Assembly: GCF_000701665.1 (NCBI RefSeq) | Contig: NZ_JNJN01000003.1 | Coordinates: 56,270-120,269, forward strand | DNA: 64,000 nt | Reading direction: 5' to 3' | Origin: Agathobaculum desmolans ATCC 43058 | GTDB taxonomy: Bacteria; Bacillota; Clostridia; Oscillospirales; Butyricicoccaceae | Shown here: one piece after another, positions 6,111 through 13,278 of the stretch | How positions within the stretch are numbered: position 1 is the first letter of the stretch | Layout: each line of letters begins with the position of its first letter | Translations under genes and position numbers: made by a program | Notes under the pieces: model-generated | Told to the model about the DNA's origin: nothing | The model's input: only the letters and a program-made list of their open reading frames with translations | Databases searched by the model: none

Positions 6111-9100
6111 ATGGGAAACACATTTCTGATGAATCTTGTGCAGATCGGGCTGACCGTGTCGGCGGCGGCGCTGGTGCTGTTTGCCCTGCGGAAGATGATG
6201 AAAAAACGCTATCCCGCGCGGGCGGTGTGCATCGTGTGGGCGATTCTTGCCGTGCGGCTGCTCCTTCCGGTGCAGCTTACGCTGCCGGAGGCGCCGGTGC
6301 AGCTGACGCCGCGCACCACCTACCTGACACGCACCGACTTTGCCCCTGCACAACTGGCGCAGGCGGGACTGCCGGTGATCGAGCAGGACGGTGAGACGAC
6401 AACGCGGCGTTGGGTGACGGCAGAGCAGGCGCAGGCGTTGACCCCCAATGATATGCCATCGCTGATCTCGTTTGATTTAGGCCATATGCTGATGTGGCTT
6501 TGGGGACTGGGTATGGCGGTATTTGCAGGCTGGCAGGTGTTGATGTATTGCAGCTTTGCATATCTACTGCGCAGCAGCGATGCTCCTGTGGGGCGAAACA
6601 CCCTGCGGCGGGTATTCGAGGAACAGAAGCGGTCGCTTGGCATTGCCCGGGACATCCCGCTGCTGGTTTCGCCTGCGGCGGACTGCCCGATGCTGGCGGG
6701 CTTTATACGTCCTGCGCTCTATCTGCCGGACGAAAATCTGTCCGAACAGGAGGCTGTGTTCATCTTCCGCCATGAGCTGGTGCACTACAAGCGGGGCGAT
6801 CTGTGGCTCAAGCTGCTGCTGACGGCAGCAAAAACCATGCACTGGTTCAATCCGCTCGTGCATCTGCTGGCGCGCCTCGCGCAGGGGGATATCGAGCTGG
6901 CGTGCGACGATGCGGTCGTGCGCGGCATGGATGGCGCGGCCCGCCGCGCCTACGGGGAAGCCATCCTGCGTTCGGCCGTGGCGCAGAGCCGCCGCCGGAG
7001 TGCGCTGATTTCGTGCTTTACCGGGGATAAGGAAACGCTGATGCGTCGGTTTGAGGGAATATTTGATACGCGCGTGAAAAAGCGCGGCGCGGCGCTGGTG
7101 ATCGCGGCCACCGTGCTGATAGGTGTGTTCGGCTGCGCGGTTTCGGTGGGAGAGAATAAGGATGCACTGACAGATAAGGAGCGTGTTGCGCTGGCAGAAC
7201 AGTGGGCGCAGCGGGGGGACAGCATGGATTATACGGTAAAGCTGGATGGGGATGACACCTATGTGCTGTATGATGTCCATTTTGAGTATCTTCCTGAGGT
7301 GGCTGTGCCTTACCGTGCAGGAGAAAGGCTGACTTTTGAAAAAGGCGCGGATGGGTGGCAGGTCGTGAAAGGCGAAGCTGTAACAGCGGATGCTGATGGC
7401 TATGTGACCTCGCTCGACGAGTTCAAAATTCTGTATGAAAACGACCTTGGCCTGCCGGATTTTTTATCCGTGCCGGATGCTAACGCACAGATCGACATCA
7501 GCACGCCTGAGCAGGCGGCAGCCAACCTGCTGTATCTGCAGGGCAATACCACAGTGCGCGCGGGCGCGCAGCAGGATATCCGCGACGTGGCCGTCACCTT
7601 TGCCGACGGCAGCGAGGTGGTCATTACGATGATCCGCCAGTTCGGCGAGGGCTGGCTGCCGCAGGATTTCACCTATGACGGCGGCAAAAATGCCCGCACC
7701 GCCGCCGATCTTGCGCGGCAGTATGCACGCGGCGTGATGCACAAGAGCGGGCAGTATATTTATCCTATTCTGACCGCGCAGATGCAGCGGGATTTCCAAA
7801 CACGGCAGGCACTGCCCGAGGGCGGTTTCAGCTGGCAGTACGGCGGCGAACAGTTGGCGTATGATGGTTATACTGTTGTGCCGACCGACAGCGAGGATAG
7901 CTGTCAGGTGGAGTTCTGGTGGACAGACAGAGCCGGGAACAGGCAGCGCATCACTCAGGTGATCGAAACCGCCCGTGCGGATGGCCGTAGGGTCATTGCA
8001 TCGGTGCGGCAGCTCGCACAAGGGGGGGATGAGACGTTTACCATTCGTTCGGCAGACTATCACAACCCAACCTACGGCTACACCCTGACGCTGCCCGACT
8101 GCTTTGTGGGGCAGGGCTATGCGGTGGAAACCGAGAACGGCGTGTGGTTCGGCCTGCAAAACGCAATGCCGGGCTATTCGGGCGACCCGACCGACGGCGG
8201 GACGGTGATGCACCTGCAAGCGGAAGCGACCGCCTATCTGCGGGAGCTGTATGGCGAGGACTGGCAGGCGAATTACCATGTGCCGTGCAGGCAGCTTGCC
8301 GAGCGGGACGGGCTGACATGGTATCTGACGTTTGCTTCCGACGTGCAGTATGATACCAATGACGAGGATATCACGGCGGCCTATGCCGAAATGGCCGAGG
8401 CGGCGCGCGCGATGGAGGGAAGCGCCCTCTCGTTTGCAGGGCAAACGGCGGAGCAGCGCACCAATGAGCAGGAACTGCTGCTGCGCGCGTTGGCGCGTAT
8501 TTACGCGGCACAGAATGATTCCACCGCCGAACTGATCCGCGACAAGGTGACGATCCATCCCGAGGCCGGGGACAATGCCGTGCGGATTGTCATCCGGTTC
8601 ACCACCCGGAACAGGGATTACTTCTTCACCAGAGCCGAGCGCGTGTGGTACGACCGGACGGATACCATCACGCCCTCGCGCACCGAGCTGCTGGTGGACA
8701 CCTCGGACGGCGTGCGGTCACACGCAGATTTTCTGCTGGCGTTCCCGCTGGAACAGGGTTTCCCGATATTTGAGGAGGAAGGGCTGGAACGCCTGAGCGA
8801 AATGGCGGCAAAGCCCGCGTCGCTTGAAAACCCCGATCTGTCCACGCCTGAGACCTGCGCCGAATATGTGCTGCATCTGGTAACTGGCGCGTGGATCCGC
8901 CGGACGGGCAGCGAGGACGATGACGAGATGGGCCTGACCTACCGCTGGGATGACGGCGAAATGACCATCCGGATGCAGCGCGTGCAGTTGTCGGACAACA
9001 GCCCGGTGCTGTGGCTGCCCATTGGTTATGACGGCTGGCAGCCGCAGTATCCGCCCTATCTGCGTGTGGTTGCACGCATGATGGCTTACTATCCGTATCG

Positions 9101-9611
9101 CTCAACAGGTGAACTGCTGCAGGCGCTCGCAATGGGCTGGGTTGACGGCGCCTATGCCGAGGCTGTGCTGGCCGAACTGGACAAACGCTGGCAGCAGGAT
9201 GCGGCTGCGGTCGAACAGGCAATCGCCGGGGTGGATGCGCCGGTGCAAACGCTGTGGCAGCAGCACAAGGCGGCCAACCCTGATCTGTTCGGTGCGCGGT
9301 TTACCGCTGCGGAAATCGAAGCGGCCTATCAGGCGGTGCGGGCGTATGCGGCAGCGAACGGCTTTTCGGTTGAAAACCTGCGCTATGACGCGGCGCATGA
9401 TTCCAGCTTTTCTGAGGATAGTATGAGCAGCGGTGTGCTGAAGGACAACGTGCAGGAGGACGGTCTGACGCGCGGCGATGTGATCACAGTTCTGGGTGAC
9501 GCGCACTTTGGTGAAAATGCGTGGCGCGACAAGGCCGAGGGCTGGGCGTTCACGCTGTACTGCGGCGCGGACGGCAAATGGGTGCTCGAGGACGGCGCAT
9601 TCGGCTATTGA
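6111..9611 (+). CDS. M56 (BlaR1/MecR1-type) membrane sensor protease with very large extracellular region
   Basis: An 1166-aa protein. Residues 1-345 form the M56 part: N-terminal membrane helices (about 6-23 and 33-50), a helix near 122-150, the zinc motif HELVH (H221, E222, H225) with third ligand region ELACDDAV (E262), and a final membrane helix near 325-343 (ALVIAATVLIGVFGC). In BlaR1 the outer domain senses a signal and the inner protease triggers loss of BlaI. Here there is no penicillin-binding STxK domain; instead about 820 residues include two related segments beginning ISTPEQAAANLLYL (about 463) and LSTPETCAEYVLHL (about 911). BlaR1 is about 600 aa, so this sensor is about twice as long. 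Ligand unknown. Start 6111 has a GGAAGG site upstream. Confidence 0.85.
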   Translation: MGNTFLMNLVQIGLTVSAAALVLFALRKMMKKRYPARAVCIVWAILAVRLLLPVQLTLPEAPVQLTPRTTYLTRTDFAPAQLAQAGLPVIEQDGETTTRRWVTAEQAQALTPNDMPSLISFDLGHMLMWLWGLGMAVFAGWQVLMYCSFAYLLRSSDAPVGRNTLRRVFEEQKRSLGIARDIPLLVSPAADCPMLAGFIRPALYLPDENLSEQEAVFIFRHELVHYKRGDLWLKLLLTAAKTMHWFNPLVHLLARLAQGDIELACDDAVVRGMDGAARRAYGEAILRSAVAQSRRRSALISCFTGDKETLMRRFEGIFDTRVKKRGAALVIAATVLIGVFGCAVSVGENKDALTDKERVALAEQWAQRGDSMDYTVKLDGDDTYVLYDVHFEYLPEVAVPYRAGERLTFEKGADGWQVVKGEAVTADADGYVTSLDEFKILYENDLGLPDFLSVPDANAQIDISTPEQAAANLLYLQGNTTVRAGAQQDIRDVAVTFADGSEVVITMIRQFGEGWLPQDFTYDGGKNARTAADLARQYARGVMHKSGQYIYPILTAQMQRDFQTRQALPEGGFSWQYGGEQLAYDGYTVVPTDSEDSCQVEFWWTDRAGNRQRITQVIETARADGRRVIASVRQLAQGGDETFTIRSADYHNPTYGYTLTLPDCFVGQGYAVETENGVWFGLQNAMPGYSGDPTDGGTVMHLQAEATAYLRELYGEDWQANYHVPCRQLAERDGLTWYLTFASDVQYDTNDEDITAAYAEMAEAARAMEGSALSFAGQTAEQRTNEQELLLRALARIYAAQNDSTAELIRDKVTIHPEAGDNAVRIVIRFTTRNRDYFFTRAERVWYDRTDTITPSRTELLVDTSDGVRSHADFLLAFPLEQGFPIFEEEGLERLSEMAAKPASLENPDLSTPETCAEYVLHLVTGAWIRRTGSEDDDEMGLTYRWDDGEMTIRMQRVQLSDNSPVLWLPIGYDGWQPQYPPYLRVVARMMAYYPYRSTGELLQALAMGWVDGAYAEAVLAELDKRWQQDAAAVEQAIAGVDAPVQTLWQQHKAANPDLFGARFTAAEIEAAYQAVRAYAAANGFSVENLRYDAAHDSSFSEDSMSSGVLKDNVQEDGLTRGDVITVLGDAHFGENAWRDKAEGWAFTLYCGADGKWVLEDGAFGY

Positions 9612-9648
9612 GCGGGAATTTTGGCGAAAACTTAACGGGACAACAGAC

Positions 9649-9677
9649 TTGACACCACGCTCCTCCCATGATAAGAT
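9649..9677 (+). promoter_or_regulatory. Promoter of the oadB transcript
   Basis: TTGACA (9649-9654) and TAAGAT (9672-9677) are 17 bp apart, predicting a start near 9684, directly before the structured leader. The leader to the oadB ATG is about 305 nt. Confidence 0.75.
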
Positions 9678-9686
9678 GATGCCAAA

Positions 9687-9781
9687 CAAAGGGGAGTAGT
9701 CGGCGCGGCGGAGTGCTGCGCGGCATCGCCAACAAGCATGGCGGGACGTAGCGTTCCCGTTCTGGCTGACGCCTGAAATGA
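9687..9781 (+). ncRNA. Structured leader RNA, candidate cation riboswitch
   Basis: The leader begins CAAAGGGGAGTAGT, the 5' hallmark of yybP-ykoY manganese riboswitches, and contains GCCAACAAGCA and GGCTGACGCC further on. Hairpins seen: GCGCGGC/GCTGCGC (9703-9721), CGCCA/TGGCG (9727-9743) and CGGGACG/CGTTCCCG with one bulge (9742-9759); the last two overlap by 2 nt and so exclude each other. A terminator-like hairpin follows at once. The 3' part does not fit yybP-ykoY well, and the downstream genes belong to a sodium pump rather than manganese export, so a sodium-responsive (DUF1646/Na+-I type) or unrelated aptamer is equally possible. That this is a regulatory leader is likely; its class is unresolved. 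Confidence 0.6.
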
Positions 9782-9782
9782 C

Positions 9783-9829
9783 CAGACCTGCGTTTTCCTT
9801 TTGGGGAAACGCAGGTCTGTTTGCTTCTC
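9783..9829 (+). terminator. Intrinsic terminator hairpin of the oadB leader
   Basis: CAGACCTGCGTTT pairs with AAACGCAGGTCTG (9783-9819), 13 bp plus weaker inner pairs, followed by a modest T-rich stretch (TTTGCTTCT). Its place just after the structured leader and before oadB suggests conditional termination. Confidence 0.65.
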
Positions 9830-9841
9830 CAGAGGGTATCC

Positions 9842-9955
9842 ATACCCCCGGACGCCGTCTAAGGCGGCTGGGTCGGGGCATCGTGAAAACGAGCAAAGCC
9901 CGCTTTTACGATGCCGCTCATAGAGCGGCGAAATCATGCGCGCTCACGCGCGATC
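9842..9955 (+). repeat. Covarying double-hairpin element, copy 1
   Basis: The left part ATACCCCCGGACGC continues to GGCGGCTGGGTCGGGG. Then comes a long hairpin (CATCGTGAAAACG/CGCTTTTACGATG with loop AGCAAAGCC), then a short one (GCCGCT/AGCGGC). A second copy at 18699-18815 keeps the unpaired GGCTGGG-TCGGGG and GCAAAGC parts but has different, still complementary, stem sequences. It lies in the oadB leader after the terminator hairpin. Function unknown. Confidence 0.6.
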
Positions 9956-9989
9956 TATCCGTTTGTAACAGGTGTTAGGGGGCGGTAAA

Positions 9990-11117
9990 ATGCAATTTTT
10001 GTATGAAGGTCTGCTGTCGGTAACGTGGCAGCAGGCGGTGATGTATGCGGTCGGCGGGGTGCTGATCTGGCTGGCGATCACCAAGCAGTATGAACCGGCG
10101 CTGCTGCTGCCGATGGGCTTCGGCGCGATTCTGGTCAATCTGCCGTTTTCCGGGGTGCTCAACCAGATGACGGAGGGCATCGGAGAGACGCACGGCATCA
10201 TCCAGTGGCTGTTTGAAACCGGCATTGAGGCAAGCGAGGCCTTTCCGCTTTTGCTGTTCATCGGCATCGGCGCGATGATCGACTTCGGTCCGCTGCTTGC
10301 CAATCCCAAGCTGTTTCTGTTCGGCGCGGCGGCGCAGGTCGGCATTTTCCTGACGGTGATCGCTGCGGCGGCCATGGGCTTTGATTTGCGGGATGCGGCC
10401 TCCATCGGCATCATCGGCGCAGCGGACGGCCCGACCGCGCTGCTGGTTTCGCAGGTGCTCGGCTCTAAATATATCGGCGCGATCGCGGTGGCGGCATACA
10501 GCTATATGGCATTGGTGCCCATTATCCAGCCTGCGGCGGTCAAGCTGGTGACAACGCAGAAAGAACGCGCGATGAAAATGCCCTACGCGGCAGGTCAGGT
10601 CAGCCGCCGCACGCGCATCCTGTTCCCCATCCTGACCACCATGGTGGCCGGATTTGTCGCACCGGCTTCGGTGTCGCTCGTTGGATTTTTAATGTTCGGC
10701 AACCTCATCCGCGAATGCGGCGTGCTGGACAGCCTTTCCAAAACCGCACAGCACGAGCTGGCCAACCTGATCACGCTGCTGCTCGGCATTACGATTTCGT
10801 TTTCCATGCGGGCGGAGCAGTTTGTCACAAAGGAAACGCTGCTCATCCTGTGTCTGGGACTCATCGCCTTTGTGCTGGACTCGGTTGGCGGCGTGCTGTT
10901 TGCCAAGGTACTCAATTTGTTCTGCAAGAACAAGGTCAACCCGATGATCGGCGCGGCGGGCATTTCGGCCTTCCCGATGAGTGCGCGCGTCATTGAAAAG
11001 CTGGGCGTGGAAGCGGATAAGACCAACCATCTGCTGATGCACGCGGTCGGCGCGAACGTGGCGGGTCAGATCGCTTCGGTCGTGGCGGGCGGCGTCATCC
11101 TCGGATTCTTTATGTGA
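9990..11117 (+). CDS. oadB: Sodium-pump decarboxylase beta subunit (OadB/MmdB/GcdB)
   Basis: A 375-aa polytopic membrane protein, usual size for the beta subunit that couples decarboxylation of a biotin-bound acid to Na+ export. Diagnostic segments are GIGAMIDFGPLLANPKLFLFG, SIGIIGAADGPTALLVSQVL (Asp in the ion path), AVAAYSYMALVPIIQPAAVK, and the terminal HLLMHAVGANVAGQIASVVAGG. ATG 9990 follows AGGGGGCGG; a longer frame from 9972 lacks homology. Downstream, 18 bp away, is a tiny gamma-type gene. No alpha (carboxyltransferase) or biotin carrier gene is adjacent, so partners must be elsewhere and the acid (oxaloacetate, methylmalonyl-CoA or glutaconyl-CoA) is not determined. Expression is probably controlled by the leader at 9687-9829. 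Confidence 0.93.
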   Translation: MQFLYEGLLSVTWQQAVMYAVGGVLIWLAITKQYEPALLLPMGFGAILVNLPFSGVLNQMTEGIGETHGIIQWLFETGIEASEAFPLLLFIGIGAMIDFGPLLANPKLFLFGAAAQVGIFLTVIAAAAMGFDLRDAASIGIIGAADGPTALLVSQVLGSKYIGAIAVAAYSYMALVPIIQPAAVKLVTTQKERAMKMPYAAGQVSRRTRILFPILTTMVAGFVAPASVSLVGFLMFGNLIRECGVLDSLSKTAQHELANLITLLLGITISFSMRAEQFVTKETLLILCLGLIAFVLDSVGGVLFAKVLNLFCKNKVNPMIGAAGISAFPMSARVIEKLGVEADKTNHLLMHAVGANVAGQIASVVAGGVILGFFM

Positions 11118-11135
11118 GAAAGGGGCAGGGAACAG

Positions 11136-11264
11136 ATGAATCAGGCATTACAGCAGGCGGTGGCTCTGCTGGGACAGGGCATGGCAGGTATCTTTACCGT
11201 GCTGGCGGTGATCGCGCTGCTGACAGCGCTGCTCGGTCGCATGGATCGGAACCGGCCGCAGTGA
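11136..11264 (+). CDS. Miniature sodium-pump decarboxylase gamma subunit (OadG-like)
   Basis: A 42-aa peptide starting MNQALQQAVALLGQGMAG, with one membrane helix (GIFTVLAVIALLTALLG) and a basic end RMDRNRPQ. The GxGMxGIFxVL pattern matches the membrane anchor of OadG/MmdC gamma subunits, which hold the alpha and beta subunits together. Typical gamma proteins are 80-120 aa; this one keeps only the anchor and lacks the Pro/Ala linker and cytosolic tail. It starts 18 bp after oadB with AGGGGCAGGGA upstream, so it is almost certainly co-expressed. Confidence 0.8.
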   Translation: MNQALQQAVALLGQGMAGIFTVLAVIALLTALLGRMDRNRPQ

Positions 11265-11302
11265 ATTCCATGCACGGGGGGACGGATGCCGGAGAAAACG
11301 GT

Positions 11303-11520
11303 CAGCCTGCCAAAAAAGTATGTTGTCGATGGGTGTTAGCAATACGCGCGGCAGCGCGCATAAAACAGCATTTGCAGCGCAAATGCATAAAAAGTCAGGA
11401 CAAGTGCCTGACTTTTTATGCTTTGAGAGAGGAAAAGTTTCTGTACAGGAACTTTTTCTCGTTCATGTTTGGCGTAGTCCAAACATAGATTGTCGGAAAA
11501 ACGAAGTTTTTCGACAGTCT
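11303..11520 (+). repeat. Modular palindromic repeat, type B, copy 1
   Basis: A roughly 218-bp intergenic unit. From left: GCCTGCCAAAAAAGTATGTT, the palindromic block ACGCGCGGCAGCGCGCAT, GCATTTGCAGCGCAAATGC, hairpin AAAGTCAGGACAAGTGCCTG/CTTT, GGAAAAGTTTCTGTACAGGA, CGTAGTCCAAACATAG, and the terminal hairpin TGTCGGAAAAACGAAG/TTTTTCGACA. Close relatives lie at 43597-43814 and 32187-32361. It separates oadG from the tRNA promoter. The 38 bp between oadG and this unit hold nothing recognisable. Confidence 0.7.
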
Positions 11521-11558
11521 CGGTATCCGTCCGCTTGCAACATGCGCGAAAAAAAGTC

Positions 11559-11587
11559 TTGCAAACTGTGTGCCGGTCTGGTATAGT
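11559..11587 (+). promoter_or_regulatory. Promoter for tRNA-Val
   Basis: TTGCAA (11559-11564) and TATAGT (11582-11587) are 17 bp apart, with the tRNA starting 25 bp after the -10 box. Confidence 0.7.
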
Positions 11588-11611
11588 AATAAGGTAAACC
11601 GAACAGAGTTC

Positions 11612-11688
11612 GGGGTTGTAGCTCAGCTGGTCAGAGCGTTCGCCTCACACGCGAGAGGTCGTGGGTTCGAGCCCCGCCAACCCCACCA
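11612..11688 (+). tRNA. tRNA-Val (anticodon CAC)
   Basis: A full cloverleaf is present: acceptor GGGGTTG/CAACCCC, D-arm GCTC/GAGC, anticodon stem TTCGC/GCGAG around loop CTCACAC (anticodon CAC, reading GUG), T-arm GTGGG/CCCGC with loop TTCGAGC, then discriminator A and an encoded CCA. It is followed within 4 bp by a strong terminator. Confidence 0.96.
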
Positions 11689-11691
11689 ACC

Positions 11692-11719
11692 AAAGCCGTC
11701 ACGAAAGTGACGGCTTTTT
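11692..11719 (+). terminator. Terminator of tRNA-Val
   Basis: AAGCCGTCAC pairs with GTGACGGCTT around a GAAA tetraloop and is followed by TTT. Confidence 0.9.
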
Positions 11720-12090
11720 GCTGTTTGCGCGAACTTTTGCGGCGGTTTGAAATTTGGGGGTTGCGGGATCTGCAACAGTGGTTGCAACAGATAAAAAACA
11801 GGGGGCGGACACGCCTTTGCACAATCCTGTTTTTCCAAATGGGGAAAGGGTGCAGAAAATCATGCATCAGTCCTGCTTTGGTGGGAAAAAGAAATTGTGA
11901 GGTATCAAATTGGTATCAGTTGGGAAACAAGTTTGTTACTTAAATTGACGGGTTTCGACAGATATAGTATAACAAAGAAGTACGGAAAACAAGATATGCC
12001 GTATCAGCGAAAATTACCGGGTTTTCCCCGGTAATTTTCACGTATCCCACGGAAAAAGGGACAATTATAGGCAGGAAGGGTAGAAAAACA
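11720..12090. other. Non-coding stretch after tRNA-Val with promoter and leader hairpin
   Basis: No gene is supported. The stretch contains TTGACG (11945-11950) and TATAAC (11968-11973), 17 bp apart, a plausible promoter for the O-acetylation operon. A 13-bp perfect hairpin follows (GAAAATTACCGGG/CCCGGTAATTTTC, 12009-12039) without a T-tract, in the leader before the SGNH gene. The AT-rich part with repeated GGTATCA just after the tRNA could be a scar of an old tRNA-targeted insertion, but no integrase remains. Confidence 0.5.
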
Positions 12091-12804
12091 ATGAGGAACA
12101 TGCGTGCGGTATGGGTTGGGATATTGGCGGCCTGCTGTTTGGCGGGCAGCAGCGGCTGCAGCGGGGAGACACAGGCGGCGCTGCCGCTCGATCCCGGATC
12201 GGCGGCGGAACCGGCGGTGCGAACCGGCTATGAGGATGTGGCGCTGGTCGGCAATTCGTATATCGACAGCTTTTATATCTACGACGCGGTGCAGGGGGCG
12301 GCCTACTACTATCGGGTGGGGCTGAATGTGGAGAACGCTTTCGAGCTGCCGATGGTACAGGGTGAGGATATGCAGACTCCGGTTTTGAATTTGCTCGAGG
12401 GAAAAACGCCGTCGCATATCTTTTTGTTTTTCGGGGAGAACGAGCTGGGCTGGACCAACCGCGATGCTTTTACCGACGGTTACGCCGAGGTGATCCGCGC
12501 CGCGCGCGGCTACTGTCCGGAGGCGGCGATCTATCTGTGTGCTATCCCGCCGGTATCCAAGGCGGTATCGCAGGAAAATCAGGATAACACGAGCAATCCG
12601 TCTATTCGCGCCTGCAATGCGGAAATTCAAAAGGTTGCGCAGGAGAACGATGCGGTCTATGTGGATTCCTTTGACGCGCTGGCTGATGCGGACGGCTGTC
12701 TGCCCGCCGATGCAGCGGCAGACGGGATCCATCCGGCCAAGGCGTATACCGAGCGCTGGGCAGAGCTGCTCAAGCAGAGCATTGCGGAGGTGGAGCGCAA
12801 ATGA
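12091..12804 (+). CDS. SGNH/GDSL-family lipoprotein of an O-acetylation cluster
   Basis: A 237-aa protein with a signal peptide and lipobox-like SSGC (C23). The SGNH hydrolase pattern is present in modified form: block I VALVGNSYIDSF (Ser nucleophile, GNS in place of GDS), block III FFGENELGW (GENE where GxND is usual) and block V DGIHPAKAY (Asp and His). Such enzymes move or remove acetyl groups on extracellular carbohydrates. It overlaps the next gene by 4 bp and heads a four-gene unit with an MBOAT acyltransferase and a DHHW protein, which points to acetylation of a surface polysaccharide or peptidoglycan. Specific acceptor unknown. Confidence 0.85.
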   Translation: MRNMRAVWVGILAACCLAGSSGCSGETQAALPLDPGSAAEPAVRTGYEDVALVGNSYIDSFYIYDAVQGAAYYYRVGLNVENAFELPMVQGEDMQTPVLNLLEGKTPSHIFLFFGENELGWTNRDAFTDGYAEVIRAARGYCPEAAIYLCAIPPVSKAVSQENQDNTSNPSIRACNAEIQKVAQENDAVYVDSFDALADADGCLPADAAADGIHPAKAYTERWAELLKQSIAEVERK

Positions 12805-13265
12805 ACCGATGGAAACGCATACCGGCGCTGCTGGCTGCGCTGGTGCTGATGACCGGCTGCGGCAGGCAGACGGCGGATTTAACACCGCAGCAGGCGGTGG
12901 AGACGCTTGCGGAACAGCTGACCTTTACCGACCAGATGAACGGGTTGGATCATGCCGGCACCTGCCGGTTTTACGATATCGACCCTTCGCTGGCGGAGGA
13001 CAGCGCTGCCTATGTGGGCAGCGGCGCCACGGCAGAGAGCGCTGCGGTGTTTCAGGCGGCAGATGCGGCGGCAGCCGAGCAGATCGCCGCCGCACTGGAA
13101 AGCTTTACGGAAAACTGGGCGGACGGCTATGCGGACTACAAGCCGGAAGAGGTGCCCAAGCTGACAAGCGCGGTGCTGGAGCGCGAAGGTGTTTTTGTGG
13201 TTTTTTGTGTAACGGCGGATCATGCCGGGGCGAAAACCGCGGTGCAGGCTCTGCTGCATCCGTAA
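12801..13265 (+). CDS. DUF4358-type small lipoprotein
   Basis: A 154-aa protein with a signal peptide and lipobox MTGC (C20), followed by TPQQAVETLAEQLTFTDQMN and a YDIDPSLAEDSAAYVGSGAT segment that fits DUF4358 proteins. These are common in Clostridia beside MBOAT and SGNH genes and have no defined activity. ATG 12801 overlaps the end of the SGNH gene (ATGA). It is probably an extracytoplasmic accessory of the O-acetylation system. Confidence 0.75.
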   Translation: MNRWKRIPALLAALVLMTGCGRQTADLTPQQAVETLAEQLTFTDQMNGLDHAGTCRFYDIDPSLAEDSAAYVGSGATAESAAVFQAADAAAAEQIAAALESFTENWADGYADYKPEEVPKLTSAVLEREGVFVVFCVTADHAGAKTAVQALLHP

Positions 13266-13278
13266 AGGCGGTGCAGGA

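Noticed and set aside
11114..11488. 124-codon frame after oadB
   Set aside because: It overlaps the better-supported 42-codon gamma gene in another frame and runs into a repeat.
11623..11867. Minus-strand frames reading through the tRNA-Val (GGVGGARTHDLSRVRRTL and GWWGWRGSNPRPLACEANAL)
   Set aside because: These are the well-known false proteins produced by translating the antisense strand of a tRNA; no ribosome binding site or independent support.
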